43,169 bases of DNA from contig JAFQCI010000036.1 in assembly GCA_017416505.1 (NCBI GenBank), forward strand, positions 1 through 43,169, in the 5' to 3' direction. The notes below the pieces were generated by a model. That model was not told where the DNA came from. It made no database searches and worked only from the letters and a program-made list of their open reading frames with translations. Positions within the stretch are counted from its first letter, which is position 1. Each line of letters begins with the position of its first letter. This document shows, piece after piece, positions 17,216 through 25,429 of the stretch. The position numbers and the translations under genes were made by a program. This stretch comes from Lachnospiraceae bacterium (GTDB taxonomy: Bacteria > Bacillota_A > Clostridia > Lachnospirales > Lachnospiraceae).

Positions 17216-17244
17216 AATATAATCTAATTAGGGGAAAAAGTCAA
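17216..17244 (-). promoter_or_regulatory. Sigma-A promoter of the csp gene
   Basis: On the minus strand, TTGACT (17244-17239), a 17-nt spacer and TATATT (17221-17216). Two direct copies of AATACCTCTA (plus-strand 17185-17194 and 17198-17207) lie in the first ~25 nt of the transcript, just before the hairpin. Confidence 0.7.
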
Positions 17245-17451
17245 GTAAAACTTTACTCATATTTGGCAATTTTTATTTTTATAAATCTCAATTATTAACT
17301 TTGGGGAAAGTATGTAGAATTTGTGAATTTTCAAATATTGCTTTTCAAAAAAGAAAAGATGTGATATAACTGATAAGGTAAAACAAAATTAACCAAAATT
17401 ACTCATGAAGGATTGAGAATTAAGGGGATTGTGTAGAAAGGAAAGAAAGAC

Positions 17452-18603
17452 ATGAGAAAGAAAATAGTGGCAGTTACTATGGTTATGGCTATGATGCTGG
17501 CGACTGCCTGCGGAAAAGAAGATAGTAAGGGAACGACAACAACAGAAGGGAATGTAAGCGAAGAAGCTCAAATCGTGGGACAGTTTTGTGGTGTAGACTT
17601 AACCTACGACCCAACAGAATACCTTACTTTACCGGATTATTCCCAGATAGAGGTAACAGAGTATGAGCCAACGGATGACGAAGTAGAACAGCAATTGTCA
17701 ACATATGTGGATAGCTGGACACACAATGAAGAAGTGGAAAAAGATACCGTAGAAGATGGAGACCTCTGCCTGATTGACTATGTTGGAAGTGTGGATGGAG
17801 TTGAATTTGAAGGTGGTACAGGAACAGATTATATGTTAGGAATTGGTTCTAACGCATTTATTCCTGGATTTGAAAGCTCTTTAATTGGTGCTAAGAATAA
17901 GGAAACTACCACGATTAATGTAACCTTCCCGGAAACTTACAGCGTTAATCCTGATATGGCAGGAGTAGAAGCTCAGTTTGAAGTTACCATTAAAGGTATT
18001 TATAAGGAAGTATCTTATGAGCTGAATGATGCTTCTGTAGCAGAAAATACTGAATATTCGACTGTAGAGGAATATACTGCAGTGGTAAAAGAAGAAATAA
18101 AAAACAATTATCTTGCAAACCAGGCATGGCAGGCATTATACGAAAAATGTGAATTTAAAGAAGTACCTGCTTACGCAGTACAGGCATATAAAGAAGATTT
18201 AATTGCTCAGTTTGAACAGACATTAAGTATGTATGGAATGACCATGGACAGCTATTTAGAATCTTATGGATATACTCAGGAACAATTTGAAGCAGAAATG
18301 GAAACTACGGCTAAAAATTATGTAGAACAGGATGTCTTACTGTTAAGTATTGCTATGGATAACAATATCAGTATTTCAGATGAAGATATGACAACCTGGA
18401 CAAACGAAAATTATGAAAGCTTAGGATTTGGTACGGTAGATGCATTGTTATCTTATATGGATAGTAATAATCTGAAATTATATATTATTTCAGAAAAGGT
18501 TCTTGATATTATGGGAGAACACGTAGTAGAAGTTCCAGCAGAAGAAACAACTTCAGAAGAAGCTTCCTCTGAAGATACAAGCTCAGAAGAAACTGCTTCG
18601 TAA
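17452..18603 (+). CDS. Trigger-factor-like / FKBP-type peptidyl-prolyl isomerase lipoprotein
   Basis: 383-residue protein combining a lipoprotein signal peptide (lipobox LATAC, Cys20) with an FKBP-type isomerase domain at about residues 95-185 (DLCLIDYVGSVDGVEFEGG and FIPGFESSLIGA) and a helical trigger-factor C-domain-like region at about residues 195-355. The tail is rich in Ser, Thr and Glu. It is probably anchored outside the membrane, where it would help exported proteins fold; cytosolic trigger factor lacks the signal and has an extra ribosome-binding domain, which is absent here. GGAAAG precedes the ATG. It is monocistronic, with a terminator at 18640. Role is inferred from domains; the isomerase active site was not checked residue by residue. 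Confidence 0.82.
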   Translation: MRKKIVAVTMVMAMMLATACGKEDSKGTTTTEGNVSEEAQIVGQFCGVDLTYDPTEYLTLPDYSQIEVTEYEPTDDEVEQQLSTYVDSWTHNEEVEKDTVEDGDLCLIDYVGSVDGVEFEGGTGTDYMLGIGSNAFIPGFESSLIGAKNKETTTINVTFPETYSVNPDMAGVEAQFEVTIKGIYKEVSYELNDASVAENTEYSTVEEYTAVVKEEIKNNYLANQAWQALYEKCEFKEVPAYAVQAYKEDLIAQFEQTLSMYGMTMDSYLESYGYTQEQFEAEMETTAKNYVEQDVLLLSIAMDNNISISDEDMTTWTNENYESLGFGTVDALLSYMDSNNLKLYIISEKVLDIMGEHVVEVPAEETTSEEASSEDTSSEETAS

Positions 18604-18639
18604 GAAAACAAAATAAAACGACAAGCATTTAAGGTTAAG

Positions 18640-18679
18640 AAAGCATTGCAGGTATGAAACGATTTGCAATGCTTTTTGC
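18640..18679 (+). terminator. Intrinsic terminator after the isomerase gene
   Basis: AAAGCATTGCA (18640-18650) pairs with TGCAATGCTTT (18665-18675), then TTGCTTTT. The rest of the 334-nt gap to 18938 is AT-rich and holds only a short non-credible frame and the promoter at 18823. Confidence 0.85.
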
Positions 18680-18822
18680 TTTTATCCTAAGAAATGATAA
18701 TTTTGCTCAAAAAAGAATTTTTTGTTCATAATTTAGACATATTAGTATGTATAAATTACATAAAAAATAAGGTCTTTTTGCGACGTTATCTATCAAATGT
18801 GATAAATGACGAAAAAAAAGTG

Positions 18823-18851
18823 TTGCATAATGATGTGGAATATGCTAATAT
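18823..18851 (+). promoter_or_regulatory. Promoter of the maltodextrin transport cluster
   Basis: TTGCAT (18823-18828), 17 nt, TAATAT (18846-18851); the leader would be about 80 nt. Just upstream, TTATC and GATAA (about 18786-18806) form a short inverted repeat that could be an operator, but it does not match a LacI-type maltose site I can name. Confidence 0.55.
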
Positions 18852-18937
18852 AAATACAGTCTTAATTGACGAGACATAAGCTTATGAATGAGTCACTAGA
18901 AAACAAGAATGAATAAAATAAAGAGGAGAATTATCAA

Positions 18938-20314
18938 ATGATTAAGAAAAAATTATTATCAGCATCCTTAGTTGGTGTTATGGGTATGTTAGCATTAACT
19001 GGATGTGGCGACAAGGATGACAGCGGAAGTGGAAATGGCGGTGCTAAAGTTGATACAACTGCAGATGCTACAAAAGGTACTGTACGTTTCTTAAACTTTA
19101 AACCAGAAATCGCAGATGCTTGGCAGACTGTAATTGATGACTTTACAGCAGAAACAGGTATCAAAGTTGATTTAAAGACAGCAGCTTCAGGTACATATGA
19201 ACAAACATTAAAAGCAGATATTGCTAAGAAAGATGCTCCAACATTATTCACTATCAATGGACCAGTTGGATATGCTTCTTGGAAGAACTACTGTGCTGAC
19301 CTTTCTGGTACAGACGTATATAGCTGGTTATCAGATAAGAGCATGGCAATTTCTGAAGGTTCCGGTGTATATGGTATTCCATACGTAGTAGAAGGATATG
19401 GTATCATTTATAACAATGCTATCATGGACAAATATTTCGCATCAGCAAATAAGACAACTTCTTATACTTCTATGGATGAAGTAAACAACTTCGCTGCATT
19501 GAAGGCTGTTGCAGAAGATATGCAGGCTATGAAGGATGAATTAGGAATTGAAGGTGTATTCGCTTCTACTTCATTCTCAGCTGGTGAAGACTGGAGATGG
19601 CAGACTCACTTAGCAAACTTACCAATTCACTATGAATTAAAAGAAAAAGGTGTTTTAGATTTAGAAACTATCGATTTCAGCTATGCTGAAAACTTTAAGA
19701 ACATCTTTGACTTATATACTGAATGCTCAGTTACTGAAAAGTCTATGTTAGCAACTAAGAAAGTTGAAGACTCTATGGCAGAATTTGCATTAGGTAAATG
19801 TGCTATGGTTCAGAATGGTAACTGGGGATGGGGCCAGGTTTCTGGTGTAGAAGGTAACGTTGTAAATGCTGATGATGTTAAGTTCTTACCTATCTATACA
19901 GGTGTTGACGGTGAAGAAAACCAAGGTATCTGTGTTGGTACTGAAAACTTCTGGGCTGTAAATTCAAATGCTTCTGCAGAAGATCAAGCAGCTACAGTTA
20001 AGTTTATGGAATGGTTATTTAATTCAGAAAAAGGTAAAGACCACTGTACAAATACATTAGGATTTATTACACCATTTAGCACATTTGGTGATGATGAAAC
20101 TCCTACAGACCCACTTGCAAAAGAAGTAGTAAGATGGATGAATAGTAGTGCAGATGTAGTTACTTGGGACTTCACAATCTTCCCAAGCCAGACATTTAAG
20201 GATAACTTCGGTGCTGACTTATTATCATACTGCTCAGGAAATATGGATTGGGATACTGTAGTATCTAATACAAAGGATAGCTGGGCTACTGAAAAAGCAG
20301 CAATTGCTGAATAA
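18938..20314 (+). CDS. Maltodextrin-type ABC transporter substrate-binding lipoprotein
   Basis: 458-residue extracellular solute-binding protein of family 1 (MalE-like, CUT1 sugar importers). Signal peptide with lipobox LTGC, Cys23, followed by a Gly/Ser/Asp linker. Blocks typical of the family include VVEGYGIIYN (the hinge strand after the first lobe), GVFASTS and QNGNWGWGQ. It delivers an oligosaccharide to the two permeases that follow; malQ at the end of the cluster points to maltose or maltodextrins. GAGGAG precedes the ATG. A strong terminator lies between it and the permease genes, as is usual when binding protein is needed in excess. Two close paralogues lie at 33948 and 35319. Confidence 0.92.
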   Translation: MIKKKLLSASLVGVMGMLALTGCGDKDDSGSGNGGAKVDTTADATKGTVRFLNFKPEIADAWQTVIDDFTAETGIKVDLKTAASGTYEQTLKADIAKKDAPTLFTINGPVGYASWKNYCADLSGTDVYSWLSDKSMAISEGSGVYGIPYVVEGYGIIYNNAIMDKYFASANKTTSYTSMDEVNNFAALKAVAEDMQAMKDELGIEGVFASTSFSAGEDWRWQTHLANLPIHYELKEKGVLDLETIDFSYAENFKNIFDLYTECSVTEKSMLATKKVEDSMAEFALGKCAMVQNGNWGWGQVSGVEGNVVNADDVKFLPIYTGVDGEENQGICVGTENFWAVNSNASAEDQAATVKFMEWLFNSEKGKDHCTNTLGFITPFSTFGDDETPTDPLAKEVVRWMNSSADVVTWDFTIFPSQTFKDNFGADLLSYCSGNMDWDTVVSNTKDSWATEKAAIAE

Positions 20315-20349
20315 GAAACAAAACACATTTTAAATGTAATATAAAAACC

Positions 20350-20389
20350 AAAGGGTGGGTAAGGGATAAAAACTGACCCACCCTTTTTT
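20350..20389 (+). terminator. Intercistronic terminator after the binding-protein gene
   Basis: Perfect 11-bp stem AAAGGGTGGGT (20350-20360) / ACCCACCCTTT (20376-20386) plus a T run, 27 nt before the permease start. Partial read-through would set a lower level of permeases. Confidence 0.88.
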
Positions 20390-20415
20390 AAAAAATTATT
20401 AAGGAGAGGATTCAC

Positions 20416-21258
20416 GTGCAAAAGAACTATAAGAAATATTTTCTCCTTTTCGTTTTGCCAACATTTGTAGCATTTGTAATTGCGTTTATTGCACCATTTG
20501 TTATGGGCTTGGGATTATCTTTTTGTAAATTCCAGACTGTAGTGGATGCAGAATTCGTTGGATTTGATAATTATATTAAAGCCTTCCAAAATGAAGACTT
20601 TGTTAGTTCTATGGTATTTACCATTAAATTTACTATAGTATCTGTTATAATTATCAATGTAATTGCGTTTGTTCTAGCACTTATGTTAACAAGGGACGTA
20701 AAAGGAACTAATTTCTTCCGAACTATTTTCTTTATGCCAAACTTAATTGGTGGTTTGGTATTAGGTTATATTTGGCAGGCTATTATTAATGGTGTATTAA
20801 TGTCAAAACAAGCGACGATTTTATCAGATTCCAAATATGGTTTCTGGGGCTTGATTATCATGATGTGCTGGCAGATGATAGGTTACATGATGATTATTTA
20901 CATAGCGGGTATACAGAATGTATCACCGGATCTATTAGAGGCGGCTGCTATCGATGGTGCCAGCAAGTCACAAACTTTATTTAAGATTATTATTCCGATG
21001 GTTATGCCATCTATCACTATTTGTATGTTCTTAACTCTGTCAAATTCCTTTAAGTTATTTGACCAGAACTTAGCTCTTACTAATGGTGGTCCTAGCAATG
21101 AAACCAGAATGGTTGCTCTTGATATCTTCAAGACCTTCTATGGTAGAATGGGCTGGGAAGGTGTAGGTCAGGCAAAAGCGGTTGTATTCTTTATTTTTGT
21201 AAGTGCCATTGCCTTTGCACAACTATACTTTACTAGAAATAAGGAGGTTGAAAGCTAA
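20416..21258 (+). CDS. Sugar ABC transporter permease, MalF-like
   Basis: 280-residue inner-membrane permease of the CUT1 class with six hydrophobic helices. The EAA loop that docks the ATPase reads LLEAAAIDGASKSQTLFKII (about residues 173-192). It lacks the extra N-terminal helices and large periplasmic loop of E. coli MalF, as is normal in Firmicutes. The start is GTG at 20416, with AGGAGAGG 6 nt before it; no ATG alternative fits. Its stop overlaps the next permease start. The energising ATPase is not encoded nearby; Firmicutes often use one shared MsmK-type ATPase. Confidence 0.92.
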   Translation: MQKNYKKYFLLFVLPTFVAFVIAFIAPFVMGLGLSFCKFQTVVDAEFVGFDNYIKAFQNEDFVSSMVFTIKFTIVSVIIINVIAFVLALMLTRDVKGTNFFRTIFFMPNLIGGLVLGYIWQAIINGVLMSKQATILSDSKYGFWGLIIMMCWQMIGYMMIIYIAGIQNVSPDLLEAAAIDGASKSQTLFKIIIPMVMPSITICMFLTLSNSFKLFDQNLALTNGGPSNETRMVALDIFKTFYGRMGWEGVGQAKAVVFFIFVSAIAFAQLYFTRNKEVES

Positions 21259-22298
21259 TGAGAGAGAAAAAATCAAAGCCAGCCAATGTGATTATGTTTA
21301 TTATATTGGTAATTTTCGCTATCGTATTTATTTTCCCTATCTTATTTATCTTGACTAACTCCTTTAAAGGAAAGCTGTTTATTAGTGATAATCCTTTTTC
21401 GCTGCCGAAGTTCTCTTTGAATAAAGAAGAAAAGGCAGATATTGAAGAACAGTATCAACAAAAAGTAGAAGAATTTTTAGACCGTTATACAGACGGTGTT
21501 ACCGTACCAAGAGAAATGACAGATGCTTTGGTAGCGGAAAACTGTAAGTCAGAAGGCTATAAGACGGTAGCAGAATTTGAAGAAGGAGTAAAGGATGGTT
21601 TAAAATCACAGGTTGTTAGTTTTGTAAAATTAAAGAACTATACTGAAGGTGTTAAGAAAACCGGATTCTTTAAAGCATTTGGATACTCTGCTTTTATTAC
21701 TGTATTTTCAGTGTTAGCGATTGTATTGTTTACTTCTATGACAGGATGGATGATTACCAGATATAAGAGTAAATTAAGCGAAGCATTGTACTTATTATTT
21801 GTATTTTCTATGGTTGTACCATTCCAGATGGTTATGTTTACAATGACATTTGTTGTAAACCGTTTGTCATTGGATAATCCGGTTGGTATTATTCTTGTAT
21901 ACTTAGGATTTGGTGCAGGTTTGTCGGTATTTATGTTCTGCGGTTTCGTAAAAGGTATTCCGATCGATATCGAAGAAGCTGCTATGATTGATGGATGTAC
22001 TCCTGCGAAGACATTCTTCTCTATTGTACTTCCGATCTTAAAACCGACAGCCATTACCGTTGCGATTTTGAATGCGATGTGGATATGGAATGACTACTTA
22101 TTACCATACTTAACATTGGGTTCAGATTATAAGACAATTCCGGTAGCAGTTCAGTATATTAAGGATGGTTACGGTGGTGCAGATATGGGTATCTTAATGG
22201 CTATGTTAGTATTAGCTATTATCCCAATCATTATTTTCTATGTAACTTGTCAGAAATATATTATTCAAGGTGTTGCCGCAGGTGCCGTTAAAGGTTAG
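21258..22298 (+). CDS. Sugar ABC transporter permease, MalG-like, with extra loop domain
   Basis: 346-residue partner permease. The EAA loop is IEEAAMIDGCTPAKTFFSIV near residues 237-256, and the end VAAGAVKG matches the MalG C terminus. Family members are usually about 270-300 residues. The excess is a hydrophilic, charged segment at about residues 54-125 (nt 21417-21632), between the first helix and the region LKNYTEGVKKTGFF that normally follows it directly. It would lie outside the membrane, on the side of the binding protein. AAGGAGG lies about 10 nt before the ATG, within the upstream gene. The same substrate as its partner is inferred. Confidence 0.92.
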   Translation: MREKKSKPANVIMFIILVIFAIVFIFPILFILTNSFKGKLFISDNPFSLPKFSLNKEEKADIEEQYQQKVEEFLDRYTDGVTVPREMTDALVAENCKSEGYKTVAEFEEGVKDGLKSQVVSFVKLKNYTEGVKKTGFFKAFGYSAFITVFSVLAIVLFTSMTGWMITRYKSKLSEALYLLFVFSMVVPFQMVMFTMTFVVNRLSLDNPVGIILVYLGFGAGLSVFMFCGFVKGIPIDIEEAAMIDGCTPAKTFFSIVLPILKPTAITVAILNAMWIWNDYLLPYLTLGSDYKTIPVAVQYIKDGYGGADMGILMAMLVLAIIPIIIFYVTCQKYIIQGVAAGAVKG

Positions 22299-22335
22299 TG
22301 GAACTCTTAATCAGAAGAAACATTTAACAATGATA

Positions 22336-22369
22336 AACCTTGGAGCAGGCAATCTGTTCCAAGGTTTTT
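22336..22369 (+). terminator. Terminator after the permease genes
   Basis: AACCTTGGAGCAG (22336-22348) pairs with CTGTTCCAAGGTT (22354-22366) with one G-T pair and a GCAAT loop, followed by T5. TTGACA at 22375-22380 just downstream could be a -35 for malQ, but I see no good -10 at the right distance. Confidence 0.85.
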
Positions 22370-22404
22370 GTAATTTGACATGGAATAGTTTTAGATTCAT
22401 TCTA

Positions 22405-22425
22405 AATACTCCCGCAGGGAGTATT
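22405..22425 (+). other. Perfect hairpin in the malQ leader
   Basis: AATACTCCC-GCA-GGGAGTATT, nine base pairs with a three-base loop, 37 nt before the malQ ATG and with no T run. It may stabilise or regulate the message; it is not a terminator. Confidence 0.5.
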
Positions 22426-22462
22426 GAATTACTATGAAAATATAAAAAGGAGATTTTGGTAT

Positions 22463-23947
22463 ATGAGAGAAACAGGCATATTACTTCCAATTACAAGTTT
22501 GCCTTCTGCATATGGAATTGGATGCTTTTCCATTGAGGCATATGAATTTGTGGATAAATTAAAAAAGGCTGGTCAAAATTATTGGCAGATACTACCTTTG
22601 GGACCTACCAGCTATGGAGATTCCCCTTATCAATCCTTTTCAGCCTATGCAGGAAACCCTTATTTTATTGATTTAGGCTCTTTGGTTGCAGAAGGTCTGC
22701 TGATGAAAGAAGAATGTGATAGCGTGGATTTTGGTTCAGATTCCCGTTATGTAGATTATGAAAAAATATATCTTGGAAGATTTTCTTTGTTAAGAAAGGC
22801 TTACGAACGAAGTAATTTTCTTGAGCAGGAAGATGCGAGAAGATTTTTAGAGGAGAATGCTTTCTGGTTAGATGACTATGCTTTGTATATGGCGGTTAAG
22901 AATCATTTTGACAGCAAGAGCCTTGCTGAATGGGATGATGATATTCGTCTGCGTCAGCCGGAGGCAGTAGACCGTTACTTCCATGAGTTGGTGGATGATG
23001 TTAATTTCTATAAATACCTTCAATATGAATTCATAAAACAATGGAGTCGTTTAAAGGATTATGCCAATAAGAATGGAATCCGTATTATTGGAGATATTCC
23101 GATTTATGTGGCTTTTGATAGTGCAGATACCTGGGCAAATCCACAGCTGTTCCAGTTTGATGAAAACAATATGCCAACAGCAGTAGCTGGTTGTCCACCA
23201 GATGCTTTTGCTGCCACAGGACAACTTTGGGGAAATCCTTTGTATAAATGGGATTATCATAAGGAAACAGGATTTGAATGGTGGTTAAAGAGAATTGAAT
23301 ACAGTTTCCGTTTGTATGATGTGGTTCGTATTGACCATTTCAGGGGATTTGATGAATATTATTCCATTCCTTTTGGTGACCCAACCGCAGAATTTGGACA
23401 TTGGGAAAAGGGACCGGGATATGAATTATTCCGTACTGTAAAGGAAAAATTAGGTGACTTAGATATTATTGCAGAAGATTTAGGGTATGTGACAGATACC
23501 GTAAGGCAATTATTAAGTGATTGCGGATACCCAGGTATGAAGATTTTGCAATTTGCCTTTGACTCCAGAGAAGAAAGTGATTATTCGCCACATAATTATT
23601 CACAGAATTGTGTGGTATACACAGGAACGCATGACAATGACACCTTGGTAGGATGGATGAGTCAATTATGTGATGAGGACAAAAAGCTTGCGGTGGATTA
23701 TTTGAATCTAAGTGATAAGAAGTTTATGGACTGCCGCTGGGAATTTATAAGAAGTGCTTTAGGAAGTGTTGCTAACATTGCTATTATCCCAATTCAGGAT
23801 TACATTGGAGTAGGTACAGAAGGTAGAATCAATGTACCATCTACTCTGGGTGATAATTGGAAGTGGAGAATGAAAAATGAAGACCTTTCTGAAGAGTTAT
23901 TGGAAGAAATAAAAAGAATCAATCAGATTTATAAACGAGGAATGTAA
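22463..23947 (+). CDS. malQ: 4-alpha-glucanotransferase (amylomaltase)
   Basis: Disproportionates maltodextrins by moving alpha-1,4-glucan segments, releasing glucose and longer chains for phosphorylase; cytosolic, GH77 family. 494 residues, the usual size. Catalytic residues are visible: nucleophile Asp291 in VVRIDHFRGFDEY, acid/base Glu in IIAEDLG near residue 338 and the third Asp in GTHDNDT near residue 393. AAAAGGAG sets the ATG at 22463; an earlier in-frame ATG at 22424 falls inside the leader hairpin and has no ribosome site. It completes the maltodextrin set. Confidence 0.96.
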   Translation: MRETGILLPITSLPSAYGIGCFSIEAYEFVDKLKKAGQNYWQILPLGPTSYGDSPYQSFSAYAGNPYFIDLGSLVAEGLLMKEECDSVDFGSDSRYVDYEKIYLGRFSLLRKAYERSNFLEQEDARRFLEENAFWLDDYALYMAVKNHFDSKSLAEWDDDIRLRQPEAVDRYFHELVDDVNFYKYLQYEFIKQWSRLKDYANKNGIRIIGDIPIYVAFDSADTWANPQLFQFDENNMPTAVAGCPPDAFAATGQLWGNPLYKWDYHKETGFEWWLKRIEYSFRLYDVVRIDHFRGFDEYYSIPFGDPTAEFGHWEKGPGYELFRTVKEKLGDLDIIAEDLGYVTDTVRQLLSDCGYPGMKILQFAFDSREESDYSPHNYSQNCVVYTGTHDNDTLVGWMSQLCDEDKKLAVDYLNLSDKKFMDCRWEFIRSALGSVANIAIIPIQDYIGVGTEGRINVPSTLGDNWKWRMKNEDLSEELLEEIKRINQIYKRGM

Positions 23948-23997
23948 TGTATAAAAGGTGTTGAAAGACCTGATCACCAATATGTTTTTGGATAAAG

Positions 23998-24029
23998 CAA
24001 TACCCCGTGGCGAATGCTACGGGGTATTG
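23998..24029 (+). terminator. Terminator after malQ
   Basis: CAATACCCCGT pairs with ACGGGGTATTG, with GC/GC pairing and a GAAT loop inside. The tail TGTTGTTG is a weak T tract, and the minus-strand tail CTTTAT is also weak, so it may serve both converging genes. Confidence 0.7.
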
Positions 24030-24110
24030 TGTTGTTGAAGAATTAAATTTTACATCTGGATGATTCGGGATATATTATGTAAATTATTATTGGTGTGGCT
24101 AGGTGTTGCA

Positions 24111-24824
24111 CTAACGCAGATATTCATCGGGAATCGAAATCACGGGAACATCGTGGAAGGAAGCTTCTGGTTGTGGCTGCTTGGAATCAGAATCTTTAGC
24201 AAATTCATTCGGAATAGGAATGGATGCTGCATTAGTTGAACGGTTTTCGTTTTCCATAGTAACAGCTGCTTGTGAGCTTATATTTTGGGACAGATTGTTT
24301 TGGGCAACTCTATCTGTCATATTGGAATGAAAGACAGATTCCTTTGATGTTTCTGGTGAAGTAAAACTATAATCATCGATTACGGTTCCTACTGGTGTAT
24401 GTGGACGTGTAAAAATGATATCTCTTTTCGTCCATAATTCTTTTAAAACAAAAGCTATGAAGAAAATAAGTAGGATAAAGGTACTTAAACTAATGGTAAT
24501 CGCACCTCTGGTTGCAGTGCCATCAGAGGAAATATAGAAGTCTACTGTGTCTCCAACCCCTTCCCAAAAGTTTGCTTTGATACCAGTTGCATAATGCACC
24601 TCACCTTCATAAATAAAACCAATTTCAAGGTATTTGATGGTGGATCTGTGTCGTCTGGTTCCGGTACGTTTTGTATATGTTCCCATGACTTCGCCGGATA
24701 CTTTTGTGTAATCCGATTTGTTGGTGGCAACACTAATAGCATCGCAGGAACTTAATAATAAAAGCAATGATAACAGTATTGCCATATAGGCAATTTTGTG
24801 TTCTTCTGAAAATTTTTTAAGCAT
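24111..24824 (-). CDS. Uncharacterised membrane lipoprotein, DUF3592-like
   Basis: 237 residues; I do not recognise a named family with certainty. The N-terminal hydrophobic stretch ends in a lipobox-like LSSC (Cys27). Residues about 40-105 form a beta-rich domain (TKVSGEVMGTYTKR through DTVDFYISSDG) that resembles DUF3592-type extracytoplasmic domains. A second membrane helix follows at about residues 108-130, and then a Ser/Pro/Gln-rich, low-complexity tail of about 100 residues in the cytoplasm. If the helix 2 topology is right, the first hydrophobic stretch may be an uncleaved anchor rather than a true lipoprotein signal. GAGG lies 9 nt before the ATG. It stands between malQ and perR with no partner. 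Confidence 0.65.
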   Translation of the reverse strand: MLKKFSEEHKIAYMAILLSLLLLLSSCDAISVATNKSDYTKVSGEVMGTYTKRTGTRRHRSTIKYLEIGFIYEGEVHYATGIKANFWEGVGDTVDFYISSDGTATRGAITISLSTFILLIFFIAFVLKELWTKRDIIFTRPHTPVGTVIDDYSFTSPETSKESVFHSNMTDRVAQNNLSQNISSQAAVTMENENRSTNAASIPIPNEFAKDSDSKQPQPEASFHDVPVISIPDEYLR

Positions 24825-24866
24825 TTGTTTTTTTCCTCACTTATTTGCGTTATGTAACTATAATTC

Positions 24867-25271
24867 TTACGTTTCCATCTGATTGTTTTCACATTCTTTG
24901 CAAATGCCATAAAAGAACATGGAAAAGCCTTCTATTTTCCCATCAAAATTGCCTTTGGCTTTTTTTAAGAGTGTGGAAGGAATATCTGCCTCTATGTCAC
25001 TTACAGCATGACAAGTTTTACAATAAAAATGACAATGGGGTTCTGTAGTTGCATCAAAATGGTCGAACTTTCCATCGTAGGTAAGTCTTAAGATATCACC
25101 TCGTTCCGCAAGCATGGAAAGGTTGCGGTATACAGTTCCAAGACTGATATTTGGATGTTCTTTTCGGACATTTTGATAAATTACTTCCGCAGTAGGATGG
25201 TCTTTACGGGTTTTTAAAAATCCCATAATCGCCTCCCTTTGCTGGGTTCGTTTAAAAGTAGTTGTTGACAT
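24867..25271 (-). CDS. perR: PerR-type peroxide-responsive repressor (Fur family)
   Basis: 134-residue Fur-family regulator: winged helix (residues about 1-75) then a metal-binding dimer domain. Every metal ligand of Bacillus subtilis PerR has a counterpart at a constant offset of 12: His25, Asp73, His79, His81 and Asp92 for the regulatory Fe/Mn site, and Cys84, Cys87, Cys124 and Cys127 for structural zinc. The Asp at position 92 (Glu in Fur proteins) argues for PerR over Fur. It would repress oxidative-stress genes until peroxide oxidises His25 or His79. AAGGAGG sets the start at 25271; a longer frame upstream crosses the promoter. It is probably autoregulated through the sites at 25339 and 25430. 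Confidence 0.9.
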   Translation of the reverse strand: MSTTTFKRTQQREAIMGFLKTRKDHPTAEVIYQNVRKEHPNISLGTVYRNLSMLAERGDILRLTYDGKFDHFDATTEPHCHFYCKTCHAVSDIEADIPSTLLKKAKGNFDGKIEGFSMFFYGICKECENNQMET

Positions 25272-25338
25272 AGGTACCTCCTTTTTGTGAGTGAATAAAT
25301 TCGGGGCTTGCCTGTCTATGTATGTAAAATATAAATAG

Positions 25339-25347
25339 GAATGATTC
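25339..25347. promoter_or_regulatory. Candidate Fur/PerR-type operator at perR
   Basis: GAAT-G-ATTC, the core of a 7-1-7 Fur-family site, lies just downstream of the minus-strand -10 element of perR, where a bound repressor would block transcription. The outer positions match poorly. Confidence 0.35.
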
Positions 25348-25353
25348 TCTTTT

Positions 25354-25382
25354 ATTTTACCCTTTTTTGAAGTCCACGTCAA
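25354..25382 (-). promoter_or_regulatory. Sigma-A promoter of perR
   Basis: On the minus strand, TTGACG (25382-25377), 17 nt, TAAAAT (25359-25354). The leader would be about 75 nt. Confidence 0.7.
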
Positions 25383-25429
25383 GGAAATAATAGAAAAATA
25401 GTGTTTATTATTCGCAAAAGAACAGTGAA

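Noticed and set aside
18694..18879. Short plus-strand frame in the gap before the binding-protein gene
   Set aside because: No ribosome site, AT-driven composition, and it runs through the likely promoter at 18823-18851.
22375..22400. TTGACA as a malQ promoter
   Set aside because: The -35 hexamer is perfect, but no acceptable -10 lies 16-18 nt downstream, so I did not list it as a promoter.
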